A stretch of 44,933 nt of DNA from positions 1 to 44,933 of the forward strand of contig NZ_PGGO01000032.1 of NCBI RefSeq assembly GCF_003010955.1, read 5' to 3'. Below, piece by piece: positions 25,362 through 33,142 of the stretch. Every line of letters begins with the position of its first letter. Within the stretch, counting starts at the first letter, position 1. The notes below the pieces were generated by a model. That model did no database searches. It was not told the origin of the DNA and was given only the letters and a program-made list of their open reading frames with translations. This DNA is from Phyllobacterium brassicacearum. Its GTDB lineage: Bacteria > Pseudomonadota > Alphaproteobacteria > Rhizobiales > Rhizobiaceae. The position numbers were made by a program, and so were the translations under genes.

Positions 25362-27409
25362 CAGGTTATGTCCGCTGTGGTGAACTCATCGGCTGAGTTA
25401 ATGACGCTTGACCAGAGGCGCAGTCGCGCTTCCGGAATCCCGAATGCCCTGCAGAGGTGTGCCGTTTCGAGATCTGGAAGGATAATGGCACTATAGGCCT
25501 GTTCGAAGGCCGAGCACGCATTGATCTCTGCGCTCGTCACTTTGCCGGTACCGTTTCCGAGCAATGCCCAGGTCTCCACTTTCAATCGTCTGAGTGATCC
25601 CATCAACGAATGCGATAAGCCACCGTCCACACTTACCACTCGATCATAAGTTGCAAGGGCACCAACGGCTTCGTTCATATGTCTTTTCTCCAGTCTCGAT
25701 ATCAATCCAGCCTGATAGGTATCAGATCTCACACCGGACAAGAGGTGCGGCAGGGGCATCGTAATAATCTGCGAAAACGCAGATCGAGCGGCAATCTCGG
25801 GACAAGCTGGTGCGAAAAGGAAAAGGTGCACAATAAACCCCTCGAAATTGAGAGCTTGTGCAAGGTGTTCGGCAGCGGTCAATTTCTCAGCATTTGTCGC
25901 GTTCAAGATCAAGGCAGCATATCGTTTGCCCTGCTCTACGCCGGAAGGAAGAACTGAAGGCAGGTTGAAGAGTTCTGGATATACATGGCGCGGCAATGCG
26001 GTTTGAGCCCGGTGGCGGTCCAGGGGAAGCGCATCCCACAGCCCGTGCCGTGTCAACTCTGCAACTTCTACGATTCCGCGGCATAATGTTTGGAGACTGT
26101 CGTGGCTATGATCAACCTGATCAGGAATCGCCGCGCCGGAATATTGAATATGCAACGGCAGATAGTGATGCTGTTTTCCGCTCTGCATCCCGCCGCCACG
26201 GATATCTGTCGTTCCTGAGAGAGCATGACGAATAAGTTCGAAACACTCGATGGCAAAGATCGTCTCGCGCCAACCACCAGGCCACCGATCTTTATCGGTG
26301 TCTATTCCACTGGTCCAGGAAATGGAAGGCCTGGCTGCGCTGCTGTGCCGGACCGAACATGCGACAACAGTGGATCGCGACAGCGCGCATTCCAGCGTCC
26401 ACAGGACACCCAAAAGCTGGCCATTCGCCAGAAATCCGTCGAAAAGAGAACTGTTCATTGCGATCAATTGGCCTGGGCACGAGCCGTACGCGGGTCGTTG
26501 ACCCGCCTGAAGGAGACGTACGATGAATTCTTTACGTGTCAGTTTCTCTATATGATCAGCAACAGTGAAGCAGCTCACACTGTCGGTGTCGGGATGATAC
26601 ACTGCGTAGCGAGATCGGGCATCCGCCTCCAAGGTGAGAACATTGCGCGGATTGTAGAGCCGCGGATGACGGTGGCGGATATAACGCTTAATTGAATCGA
26701 AGTCCCGTTCTGCAGCAACCAGCATGCTTTCGCCGCGCCTTCGATAGGCAAAACCCGTATCTCCAACGTGTACGCCTCGAAACCCTTTTTCCATGCCTTG
26801 AAGCCAAAATTCCCAATCCTCGATGCCTTGACGCATTTCGGTATCAAAACGGATTCCGGCGTCCAGCATTCGGCGCGAAGCCATGCTACCGGCCTCGCAA
26901 AAATTGCGAAACAAATGCTCCAATGGCGAATAGGGGCCGGATGTATCCGCATGTTCTGCGAAACCGAACTTGCTCACATCCGGATATGCCCATCCGACTT
27001 CCGGGCCGGACGAGCGCAGTGCATTAAGGAGACGCTGAAGAAGATGAGGGCCGATCCGGTTGTCGCAGTCGAGAAAATAAACGGCCTCCAGCTGCGAAAA
27101 TGCAGCAAGCGCAAACTCTATTCCGCAGTTGCGGGCCGAGCTAAGGCCCCCATTGCTCTTCGATAGATAAAAGACACGCTCCGGAAAACCGGAGGCGAAG
27201 GTCTGACACACATCGTGTGTTTCCGTTGTTGGACACCCGTCGTTGACGATGACGATGGAATAATTGAAATCGGCTATCTGGTTCAGTGCGGTATGCAGTG
27301 TTTCGCAGGTAAGCCAGGGCTGACCGTAAGCTGGAATAATAACAGCAACCCGGGTATCGGCAACTGCGTGTTTCAAGTTCGGGCTTCCACGCCAATGCGG
27401 ATCGACCAT
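25361..27409 (-). CDS. Family 2 glycosyltransferase with long C-terminal region
   Basis: A 682-residue protein. Residues 20-260 are a GT-A fold family 2 glycosyltransferase: VAVIIPAYGQPWLTCETL, SIVIVNDGCPTTETH, SKSNGGLSSARNCGIEFA, VYFLDCDNRIG with the metal-binding D-x-D-type motif, and GIEDWEFWLQG with the catalytic-base-type E-D. Residues from about 470 resemble a GT-B-like domain (KRYAALILNATNAEKLTAAE, VSVDGGLSHSLMGSL), so the protein may hold two transferase modules. It has no membrane segment. Its ATG follows the epimerase stop without a gap (TGA-ATG) and its own stop overlaps the next start, so the three genes form one coupled operon that probably builds a surface or protein-linked glycan. 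Confidence 0.88.
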   Translation of the reverse strand: MVDPHWRGSPNLKHAVADTRVAVIIPAYGQPWLTCETLHTALNQIADFNYSIVIVNDGCPTTETHDVCQTFASGFPERVFYLSKSNGGLSSARNCGIEFALAAFSQLEAVYFLDCDNRIGPHLLQRLLNALRSSGPEVGWAYPDVSKFGFAEHADTSGPYSPLEHLFRNFCEAGSMASRRMLDAGIRFDTEMRQGIEDWEFWLQGMEKGFRGVHVGDTGFAYRRRGESMLVAAERDFDSIKRYIRHRHPRLYNPRNVLTLEADARSRYAVYHPDTDSVSCFTVADHIEKLTRKEFIVRLLQAGQRPAYGSCPGQLIAMNSSLFDGFLANGQLLGVLWTLECALSRSTVVACSVRHSSAARPSISWTSGIDTDKDRWPGGWRETIFAIECFELIRHALSGTTDIRGGGMQSGKQHHYLPLHIQYSGAAIPDQVDHSHDSLQTLCRGIVEVAELTRHGLWDALPLDRHRAQTALPRHVYPELFNLPSVLPSGVEQGKRYAALILNATNAEKLTAAEHLAQALNFEGFIVHLFLFAPACPEIAARSAFSQIITMPLPHLLSGVRSDTYQAGLISRLEKRHMNEAVGALATYDRVVSVDGGLSHSLMGSLRRLKVETWALLGNGTGKVTSAEINACSAFEQAYSAIILPDLETAHLCRAFGIPEARLRLWSSVINSADEFTTADIT

Positions 27410-28441
27410 TCAAACATATTTAAGCGTCCAATTCTTGAGTTGTGGAACGTCTTGGGACTCTTCGGAGCGATCGCGCGCGGAGTGTAGATTTGAGACGATG
27501 TTGGCTGCCTTCATCCACTTGATGCTTCGATGCAGACCTTCATGCCAGTTGACCATTGGTCGCCACGGTGTTTCGCACTGAATCAAGGATATGTCGAGAA
27601 TGTTCCTCGGGACATCCACTGCGCGGCCTGGATGGTGGGATCTCTCGATCGCCCCCTCGTCTAACACCGACTCTATGTCATCAACCACCTGGTTGACAGT
27701 CAGACCTATTCCAGATCCGACGTTCATGACCCTATATGGGCCGTGATAGAAGCAACCACACAGCATTGCCGCCACAACATCGTCCACATAGATAAAATCG
27801 CGTGTAACCTTCCCGTCGCCCCATATCTCGACACGCTGCTTCAATAGCGCACGCCGGATTGTAGTCGCAACGAGACCTTGCCTCCGATCACCTTGTTGGA
27901 AAGGCCCATAAATGTTCGAGATACGGCAGACATGATATTCGAGACCATAGAGCCGATGAAACAGGGCAAGATACTTCTCAATCGCAAGTTTGCCGATACC
28001 GTAGCCAGAAATTGGTTCCGTTGACGATGACTCCGGAATCGGGATTTGCGAGGGAATACCGTAGACAGTTCCACCCGAGGAGGAGAAAACAACCTTCTTG
28101 ACGCCTTCCTTGCAACAAACTTCAAGCAAGCGCACTGTGGGTAGAACGTTTGCCGCTAAATCGGCAGCGGGGTCCCGGTTGGACTCTTCCGGGATCGTCG
28201 TACTGATTAAATGAAAGACAAATTCTTGCCCCCTTACGGCGTGGTTGAATGTCCGAACGTCGTCGAACAGCCCCGAAATCCACTTCACGTCCTGATGAAG
28301 TGACGTCGGACGTGATAGGGCGCGTCCATAGGCTGCCACCGTTGCCCCGCACGCAACCAATGCATTGCACAGATTAATCCCAAGCACGCCACTTGCTCCC
28401 AGAACAAGACACCGCCGCCCTTCAAGTTCAATATGTTTCAT
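27410..28441 (-). CDS. NAD-dependent epimerase/dehydratase (extended SDR)
   Basis: A 343-residue sugar-nucleotide-modifying enzyme. It shows the extended-SDR cofactor motif LVLGASGVLGINL, VFHLISTTIP, VVFSSSGGTVYGIP with the catalytic Ser/Thr, SGYGIGKLAIEKYL with Tyr-x-x-x-Lys, RISNIYGPFQQGD and DFIYVDDVVAAM. This is the pattern of UDP-galactose/UDP-glucuronate 4-epimerases and GDP-sugar dehydratases; the exact substrate is unknown. ATG 28441 is chosen because the homologous part starts there and GGAAGG lies upstream; the frame runs on to GTG 28480 without a ribosome binding site. First gene of the epimerase-glycosyltransferase-507 operon; an IS6 relic lies 70 bases upstream. Confidence 0.9.
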   Translation of the reverse strand: MKHIELEGRRCLVLGASGVLGINLCNALVACGATVAAYGRALSRPTSLHQDVKWISGLFDDVRTFNHAVRGQEFVFHLISTTIPEESNRDPAADLAANVLPTVRLLEVCCKEGVKKVVFSSSGGTVYGIPSQIPIPESSSTEPISGYGIGKLAIEKYLALFHRLYGLEYHVCRISNIYGPFQQGDRRQGLVATTIRRALLKQRVEIWGDGKVTRDFIYVDDVVAAMLCGCFYHGPYRVMNVGSGIGLTVNQVVDDIESVLDEGAIERSHHPGRAVDVPRNILDISLIQCETPWRPMVNWHEGLHRSIKWMKAANIVSNLHSARDRSEESQDVPQLKNWTLKYV

Positions 28442-28510
28442 CGGCGCCCGCCTTCCGGAGTTATATCCAGCACTGATCACCTGAATTGGGCTTTTTTGGG
28501 CACAGACAAC

Positions 28511-28800
28511 GGTTGTGTTGCAAACTCTTTGATTACGGTTGTGTGGGACATTGAACCCGACGAAAGGCGCGAGCGGTCACATGTTCAAAGGACGGCATTT
28601 CGATCGATCTGTCATCCTGCTTTGCGTACGTTGGTACTTGACTTATGAGCTGAGCCTGCGGCGGCGACCGGAGAATGAATATGGCGCCCGGGGACTACGC
28701 TCCGTTCTAACCATACAGGTTCGTGGACGCGGTCGAGTTCGGGGACAAATCACTCATCGCAGCGCCTCCTTGCGGAGCTACCTCGAAGAATCGCCAATAG
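28511..28800 (+). mobile_element. IS6-family left-end relic with transposase N-terminus
   Basis: ggttgtgttgcaaactctt at 28511 resembles an IS6-family terminal repeat. Seventy bases on, ATG 28581 starts MFKGRHFDRSVILLCVRWYL followed by TYELSLR, the typical N-terminus of IS6 transposases. After about 26 codons the reading diverges (RRRPENEYGARGL where intact elements have DLEEMMAARGL), and further traces (RFVDAVEFGDKS) appear in another frame. The remaining two thirds of the element are missing. Inactive. It sits immediately upstream of the glycan operon on the other strand. Confidence 0.7.
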
Positions 28801-28822
28801 TAAGGTTTCTGGAGACTGAACT

Positions 28823-29260
28823 TCAATCAATGTGGATATCCTGAACCTGTGGATTGGAATCCAAACTGTGCCAGCCTGGAACGTAGCTCTCCGTATGTGA
28901 GCAAGCGCGAGCAATATCAGGATGCCGTTTCACCCACCGTTTCAGGGCTTTCCAAGCGGGGCTTTCTGTGAATGACAAAGCCTGCAGTCGACCAGTGATG
29001 GGAATGCCGAATTCTCGTGAGACAACATTGATCTCTTCGTCGTCGAACATTGGCAGTACAATACGCGGCTGGTTGTCTTTGCATATGGCATAGTAGTGCC
29101 GACCGACTGGTTTCGAGATTTCGAGCGCGCTTCCAAGTGGCACGCGATGATCGTACGCTCGGTTTTCCAGCATCTTCAGATATGGACCGTCAGCACATAC
29201 CGTACCTATGAAAGTACGGCCGCAAATTTCATTTCTATAGAATTGATGTCTGTCCGGCAT
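28823..29260 (-). CDS. Hypothetical protein (145 aa)
   Basis: A 145-residue soluble protein with an AGGAGA ribosome binding site in front of ATG 29260. It contains YRNEICGRTFIGTVCADGPY with two Cys, an RIVLPMFDDEEINVVSREFG stretch, and a helical C-terminus with ALKRWVKRHPDIARACS. It has no signal peptide, membrane segment or motif I recognise. It is followed downstream by the IS6 relic and preceded by a truncated reductase gene on the same strand. Codon pattern and start region make it a probable real gene of unknown function. Confidence 0.6.
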   Translation of the reverse strand: MPDRHQFYRNEICGRTFIGTVCADGPYLKMLENRAYDHRVPLGSALEISKPVGRHYYAICKDNQPRIVLPMFDDEEINVVSREFGIPITGRLQALSFTESPAWKALKRWVKRHPDIARACSHTESYVPGWHSLDSNPQVQDIHID

Positions 29261-29358
29261 CCTGTTCTCCTGTGATTCAACAAAGGATTTGACGCAGGTA
29301 CGCTCTGAACACTCCTCGAATTATAAACGATTCACAATGATCATTACACTACGCTGGG

Positions 29359-29802
29359 TTAGGCGCATCTTCCAGATGGGGTCGCGACAAGAACACCGCC
29401 AAACTGTATCAACGCGGAAGTAGCGGTCAGGGTCGCCGTGAGGTCGGCGCTGCCGAACACGAAGATGTCTCCGCCGTCCCTGGTCTTCAGCTTGGAGACT
29501 TCTTCCGCGACATTGCCGTTGAAGAGCTTCGTGTTGTTCCAGTCGGCGCTTTTCAGCGTGCGCGAGAAGACCACCTTCTCGATCTTGTTCATGAAGTCCG
29601 CGATCCAGCCTTGCTCGGACGGCCAATAGGCTGCCATGAGCTCGTAGGTCACGCGGCCGAAGATCAGCGTGTCGGCCTTTTCCTGGGTCTCACGAATGTA
29701 GTTCTCGAGTTCGTCTTCGAAGACGAAGCAGCTGATGTCCCTGTCCGGACCTTCGAAGAAGCCGTCGACGGTCACCATATCCCATGTGATCAGTTTTCTC
29801 AT
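29359..29802 (-). pseudogene. C-terminally truncated DHFR/RibD-type reductase
   Basis: A 147-residue open frame of the dihydrofolate-reductase-like RibD C-terminal family. The start is intact (GAGGCGGG before ATG 29802; MRKLITWDMVTVDGFFEGP), and TLIFGRVTYELMAAYWPSEQ and KVVFSRTLKSADWNNTKLF and VSKLKTRDGGDIFVFGSADL are typical. Intact members run on for about 45-50 further residues (L-[IV]-D-E-x-R-x-x-x-x-P-x-x-L-G-x-G-x-x-L-F). Here the sequence departs after TATLTATSALIQ into an unrelated FGGVLVATPSGRCA and stops. The last strands of the NADPH-binding fold are lost, so the product is probably not functional. Confidence 0.75.
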
Positions 29803-29843
29803 AGAACCCGCCTCTTCATGTATCCCTTTGTGAATTCTCGGCC

Positions 29844-30011
29844 CTATCCCGCGAAGCGGAAGCGCATGTTGGTGATCTGCCCCGCTTCCGAGACCTCGGT
29901 CTTCTCCAGCCTGACCGGCTCCATGCCCTTCTGACTGAAGAGGCGGATGCCATCGCCGATGAGGACGGGCGCGACATGGATGAGGACCTCATCCACAAGC
30001 CCTAATTCGAG
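29844..30011 (-). pseudogene. Detached C-terminal fragment of a second DHFR/RibD-type reductase
   Basis: Read on the minus strand, 55 codons give LELGLVDEVLIHVAPVLIGD, then GIRLF and EKTEVSEAGQITNMRFRF, then a stop. This is the C-terminal end of a RibD-like reductase, the very part missing from the gene at 29359-29802. It lies upstream of that gene, not downstream, so the two are not a simple split gene. The fragment starts directly after the SRPBCC stop (30033) without a start codon. A deletion fused the end of one gene to this tail. Confidence 0.7.
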
Positions 30012-30032
30012 CCGACGGGATGTCGCAGCATT

Positions 30033-30959
30033 TCAGCGGGATGCGACGAAGCGTTCCAGTTTGCCCAGAGTTTGCAGTCCCAGTTCCACGGCACCGAAGC
30101 CCTTCGCCTCCTGGAACTCGGCAGCCGTGCTGAATACCATGCCCAGCGTTACCTTCGTTGCCCCGTCCTGATCCTCGAACGAGGCCCAGGCGTCGGCATG
30201 TTTCGGCCCGTTCTCGCCCCAATGCAGCGTATAGCCGATCCTCTCCTCGGGCCGGACCTCGTTATAGAGATGGTGGTTCGGGAAGACCGTGCCGTCAGGC
30301 GCAATCATGTCGAAGACCCATTCGCCGCCCGTCCGCAGGTCTATCCTCTTCGTCCGACAGGAGAACCCGTCTGGTCCCCACCATTGTGGCAGTGTCTCAG
30401 GGTTCATCCACGCGCCCCAGACTATGGTTCGCGGCGCTTGAATCACCCGCTGCAGCACCATGGTCCGTTCAGCCGCGCCCGCGAGGTTATCCAGTCCCGC
30501 GCCGAAGCCTTCTCGATAGCCTGCCTCCATGTCCTCCGCCAGCGAGGAAAGCTGCACCGTCAGGACCAACCGGCTGCGTTCGTGCGTGCCCGAGATATCC
30601 GCCGTCACCAGCGCGACCGATTGCGTCACGCCCCCAGACGAGATCACCTCGTAGTTCACACTGCACACCGCTGGCTGCAACGCCAGCCAGCCATCCTCGC
30701 AGCGGATGTCTGGCTGGCCCTCCACCTTGCAGAGCGAGACCTCGCGTCCACCCACCCTGGTGTCGGCCTCCAAAAACTCCACGGTGACCGAGGGCATGGG
30801 CGCGGCCCAGACCGCCCGCGCGGCCGGGGCCGTCCATGCCTCCCACAGCACGGCCAATGGCGCGGCCACGTCCCGTTCGAAGGTGAGCGTCGCAAAGCGG
30901 CCATTCCTATCATCAGGCGCCGCACGGGTCGCACTGTTTGTAGCGAGGTTCTGTGTCAT
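30033..30959 (-). CDS. Tandem SRPBCC (AHSA1-type) domain protein
   Basis: A 308-residue protein with two START/Bet-v1-like AHSA1 domains in tandem. Domain 1 (about residues 20-145) begins TFERDVAAPLAVLWEAWTAP; domain 2 (about 165-305) begins VLQRVIQAPRTIVWGAWMNP, followed by LPQWWGPDGFSCRTKRIDLR, TGGEWVFDMIAPDG and the closing helix GFGAVELGLQTLGKLERFV. These domains form a hydrophobic pocket for small ligands. Its ATG overlaps the stop of the ArsR gene (ATGA), so the pair is coupled; ArsR-SRPBCC pairs are widespread and the SRPBCC protein is usually under the repressor's control. Ligand unknown. Confidence 0.9.
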   Translation of the reverse strand: MTQNLATNSATRAAPDDRNGRFATLTFERDVAAPLAVLWEAWTAPAARAVWAAPMPSVTVEFLEADTRVGGREVSLCKVEGQPDIRCEDGWLALQPAVCSVNYEVISSGGVTQSVALVTADISGTHERSRLVLTVQLSSLAEDMEAGYREGFGAGLDNLAGAAERTMVLQRVIQAPRTIVWGAWMNPETLPQWWGPDGFSCRTKRIDLRTGGEWVFDMIAPDGTVFPNHHLYNEVRPEERIGYTLHWGENGPKHADAWASFEDQDGATKVTLGMVFSTAAEFQEAKGFGAVELGLQTLGKLERFVASR

Positions 30960-31297
30960 TCTTCGCTTTCCTTCATCACATTCATCACAAATGCATCCAA
31001 CCGGTCGAGCCGAGCCTCCCAGATGGCCCGCTGTTCATCGAGCCATGTCCGCACCGGATCCAGAGCCTCGGGTACGATGGCGCAGGTGCGTATCCGCCCG
31101 TCCTTGGACGTGGTGATCAACCCTGCCTCCTCCAGCACGGAAAGGTGCCGCATCACCGTGGGCAGCCGTAGTCCCGTGGGCCCAGCCAGATCCGTTACGC
31201 GCGCAGGTGTTCCGGCGAGCCGGGTCAGGATCGACCGGCGGGTCGGATCAGCGAGCGCGTGGAAGAGCAGCGAGAGATCAGGATCATGCTTAGTCAT
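30956..31297 (-). CDS. ArsR-family winged-helix repressor
   Basis: A 113-residue regulator: LLFHALADPTRRSILTRLAG, then ARVTDLAGPTGLRLPTVMRH and LSVLEEAGLITTSKDGRIR, the classical ArsR/SmtB winged helix, then a C-terminal helix RTWLDEQRAIWEARLDRLD. There is no Cys-x-x-Cys metal site in the recognition region, so it is of the non-metal branch that pairs with SRPBCC genes. ATG 31297 is preferred; a TTG at 31315 is possible. The direct repeat GTCGCTAA at 31298-31305 abuts the start and may be its operator. Confidence 0.88.
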   Translation of the reverse strand: MTKHDPDLSLLFHALADPTRRSILTRLAGTPARVTDLAGPTGLRLPTVMRHLSVLEEAGLITTSKDGRIRTCAIVPEALDPVRTWLDEQRAIWEARLDRLDAFVMNVMKESEE

Positions 31298-31355
31298 GTC
31301 GCTAACTATCGCCAATTTACTGGTGGCGCAAGCGAAAACTTCGTCAAGTCGCTAA
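31298..31355. promoter_or_regulatory. Candidate ArsR operator and promoter
   Basis: The octamer gtcgctaa occurs at 31298-31305 and again at 31348-31355, exactly 50 bases or about five helical turns apart, both upstream of the ArsR-SRPBCC pair. On the minus strand TTGACG (31347-31342) next to the distal copy could be a -35 element. Autorepression by the ArsR protein is inferred from this arrangement. Confidence 0.35.
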
Positions 31356-31524
31356 GTTTTTCCGCCCGAACGCACCGAGTTCTTGGAGCAGGCGGCTTCC
31401 GTTGCCGAGTCCGCTGAGAGGTTGCTCGCAGCGGTGCGAGCGCACGCCGATGCCTGCAATTGAAGACAAATTCCTGAAGCCGCCAGTCCGCTTCCCACCA
31501 AATCTCGTCGTTTCCCGATGGCTC

Positions 31525-31609
31525 GATTATGCCGAATTGCCGCATGGCCCGAAACAGGTTTGCTCGCCGCAAAGCTCGGCAATGCGGCATAATCCGACTT
31601 ACGCATAAT
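31525..31609. repeat. Inverted repeats around a TTATGC core
   Basis: cgattatgccgaattgccg (31525-31543) is repeated in inverted orientation as cggcaatgcggcataatccg (31577-31596) with one mismatch and one extra base. A third copy of the core, gcataat, follows at 31603-31609, 16 bases after the one in the second arm. Such clusters of inverted and direct short repeats are typical of sites for tyrosine recombinases, but no recombinase gene is in the window. Confidence 0.45.
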
Positions 31610-31619
31610 GGAGGGATTC

Positions 31620-31915
31620 ATGAACGAGCGCCTCATTGCCATAGGGCCCTTGTGCACCATTTTACTTTGCACCGGCGCGCAAGCTACCTCGGATAAGCCA
31701 CGCTCAGTTGCCGCCTGCACAGCTGCATTGGAAAAAAAGGCATCAAGGCAGACAGACTTTGTGCAATATCGACGGAACTCAGGCTGAATGGCTGCTGCGC
31801 AAAGATCACGGGAACGGTGAAGAGCGATAGAAACCCGGGCGCGAACTTTGTTTGTAGAACCCGCGACAATGCCGTGTACAGCCTCACGATCCGCCGGGAA
31901 GCGAAGCGACCTTGA
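31620..31915 (+). pseudogene. Small exported Cys-rich protein split by a -1 frameshift
   Basis: ATG 31620 is preceded by GGAGGG. The zero frame encodes a signal peptide (RLIAIGPLCTILLCTGAQA, likely cleavage after AQA), continues through AACTAALEKK and stops at 31785-31787 after 55 residues. At 31733-31739 it contains the heptamer A-AAA-AAG in the frame required for -1 slippage. Read in the -1 frame from 31739, the protein goes on for 58 residues (GIKADRLCAISTELRLNGCC, then AKITGTV and NFVCRTRDNAVYSL) to a stop at 31913-31915, giving 98 residues with five Cys after the signal. The -1 part is clearly protein-like. It could be a pseudogene by loss of one A, a sequencing error, or slippage. Family unknown. 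Confidence 0.5.
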
Positions 31916-32155
31916 CCGGTTCCTCGATAAGCCATTTCAGAGGACGCGGCGGCACCGAAACTCAAGACCTTCAAAGCAATCTCACCCACGCCACCGCCGC
32001 CTGAACATTCGCCAGGCAGGTCATTTCAACAGGCTTTGTTGAGAGCGCAACGGAAGCGAGCATCTTTTATGGAGACGCCGCAGCAGTCCATACTATCGGC
32101 ATGTTCAAACGAACAATCTCAAAAAATCAAAATTGCCTACGCCAAAATGCGCGCC
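31916..32155. other. Short gap without recognised gene
   Basis: I see no supported gene or terminator between the frameshifted small gene and the 3' end of the sugar-type ABC importer operon. Confidence 0.4.
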
Positions 32156-33142
32156 TTATTTTCGGTTGATCTCGCCTCTTCCATAGGCAAGCAACATAGC
32201 AAGAATAACGATGCCGTAGATGATCTGCCGTCCGGCTTCCGGCATTTGCATCACAGCGAGGATCGATTGCAGTAGGGTGATGAGAATAACGCCGGCAATT
32301 GTGCCCAGATAGTTGCCGCGCCCGCCGAGAATATTGGTGCCGCCAAGGACAACGGCGGCGATGGCCGGAAGCAGGTAGGGATCGCCCATCGCCTGATAGG
32401 CCTTGGTGGAATAGCCTGCAAGGAGTACGCCCGCAAAGGCGGCGGCGGCACCCGACAAAACAAAGCACCATATGATGACGGCGTTGGTATTGACGCCCGA
32501 GAGGTAGGCTGCTGCTTCGCGATTACCCACCGCGTAGACGCGTCGGCCGAACGCCGTATGCGTCAAAAGGAAGGTCGTAAATGCGCCTACGACAACCCAT
32601 ATGAGCAGGGCATTCGGGATGCCGAACATTGGCCGCCCGACAGCGAGAAAGTGCATCGCGTCCGTGGCATGGTCCTGCGGAGCAAAGCCACCCGTGTGCA
32701 ACACCATGAGCCCCTGGACGACTGCATTCATGCCGAGAGTGAAGATCATCGAAGGCAGTCGAAGATAGGCGACACCAATCCCGTTCAATAATCCGACCAT
32801 CGCACCGCAAAATATCCCAACCGGGATCGCTAGAAGATTGCCGGTATCTCCGTACCATCCCGCAAAGGCTGTCGCCATCATCGCGCCGAGGGTCACCGTC
32901 CAAGGGATCGACAGGTCGATATGGCCGATCAGGATGACCATCATTACGCCCGAAGCAATAATGCCGAGGAAAGCGCTGATCTGGAGTTGTTGCAGCAGAT
33001 ATTCGGGGGAGAGGAATTCACGAGAATAGAGCGCCCCACCAAACAGCATGAGTATGATGCAGGTGAACGCGATGATAAGCGAACGATCGAATGAAAACCG
33101 AAGGGCGGGAAAAGCGCTGACCGGGAGTTTTGGCTCGCTCAT
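32156..33142 (-). CDS. Sugar-type ABC importer permease (second)
   Basis: A 328-residue RbsC-like permease with eight to ten hydrophobic segments. Family signatures are ASGVMMVILIGHIDLSIPWT (the conserved G-x-I-D-L-S motif), GLLNGIGVAYLRLPSMIFTL and YLLPAIAAVVLGGTNILGGR followed by GNYLGT. Probably forms a heterodimer with the permease of 33139-34119, whose stop it overlaps at ATGA. Last gene of the operon. Substrate is set by the binding protein at 35701-36831, likely a sugar or polyol. Confidence 0.92.
   Translation of the reverse strand: MSEPKLPVSAFPALRFSFDRSLIIAFTCIILMLFGGALYSREFLSPEYLLQQLQISAFLGIIASGVMMVILIGHIDLSIPWTVTLGAMMATAFAGWYGDTGNLLAIPVGIFCGAMVGLLNGIGVAYLRLPSMIFTLGMNAVVQGLMVLHTGGFAPQDHATDAMHFLAVGRPMFGIPNALLIWVVVGAFTTFLLTHTAFGRRVYAVGNREAAAYLSGVNTNAVIIWCFVLSGAAAAFAGVLLAGYSTKAYQAMGDPYLLPAIAAVVLGGTNILGGRGNYLGTIAGVILITLLQSILAVMQMPEAGRQIIYGIVILAMLLAYGRGEINRK

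Noticed and set aside
29359..30011. One RibD-like reductase gene split by an insertion
   Set aside because: The C-terminal piece lies upstream of the N-terminal piece on the same strand, so a simple split is impossible.
30072..31355. Long plus-strand open frame (427 codons) opposite the ArsR-SRPBCC pair
   Set aside because: It is antisense to two clearly homologous genes, is rich in Arg/Pro/His as expected for the shadow of GC-rich coding DNA, and shows no motif or ribosome binding site.
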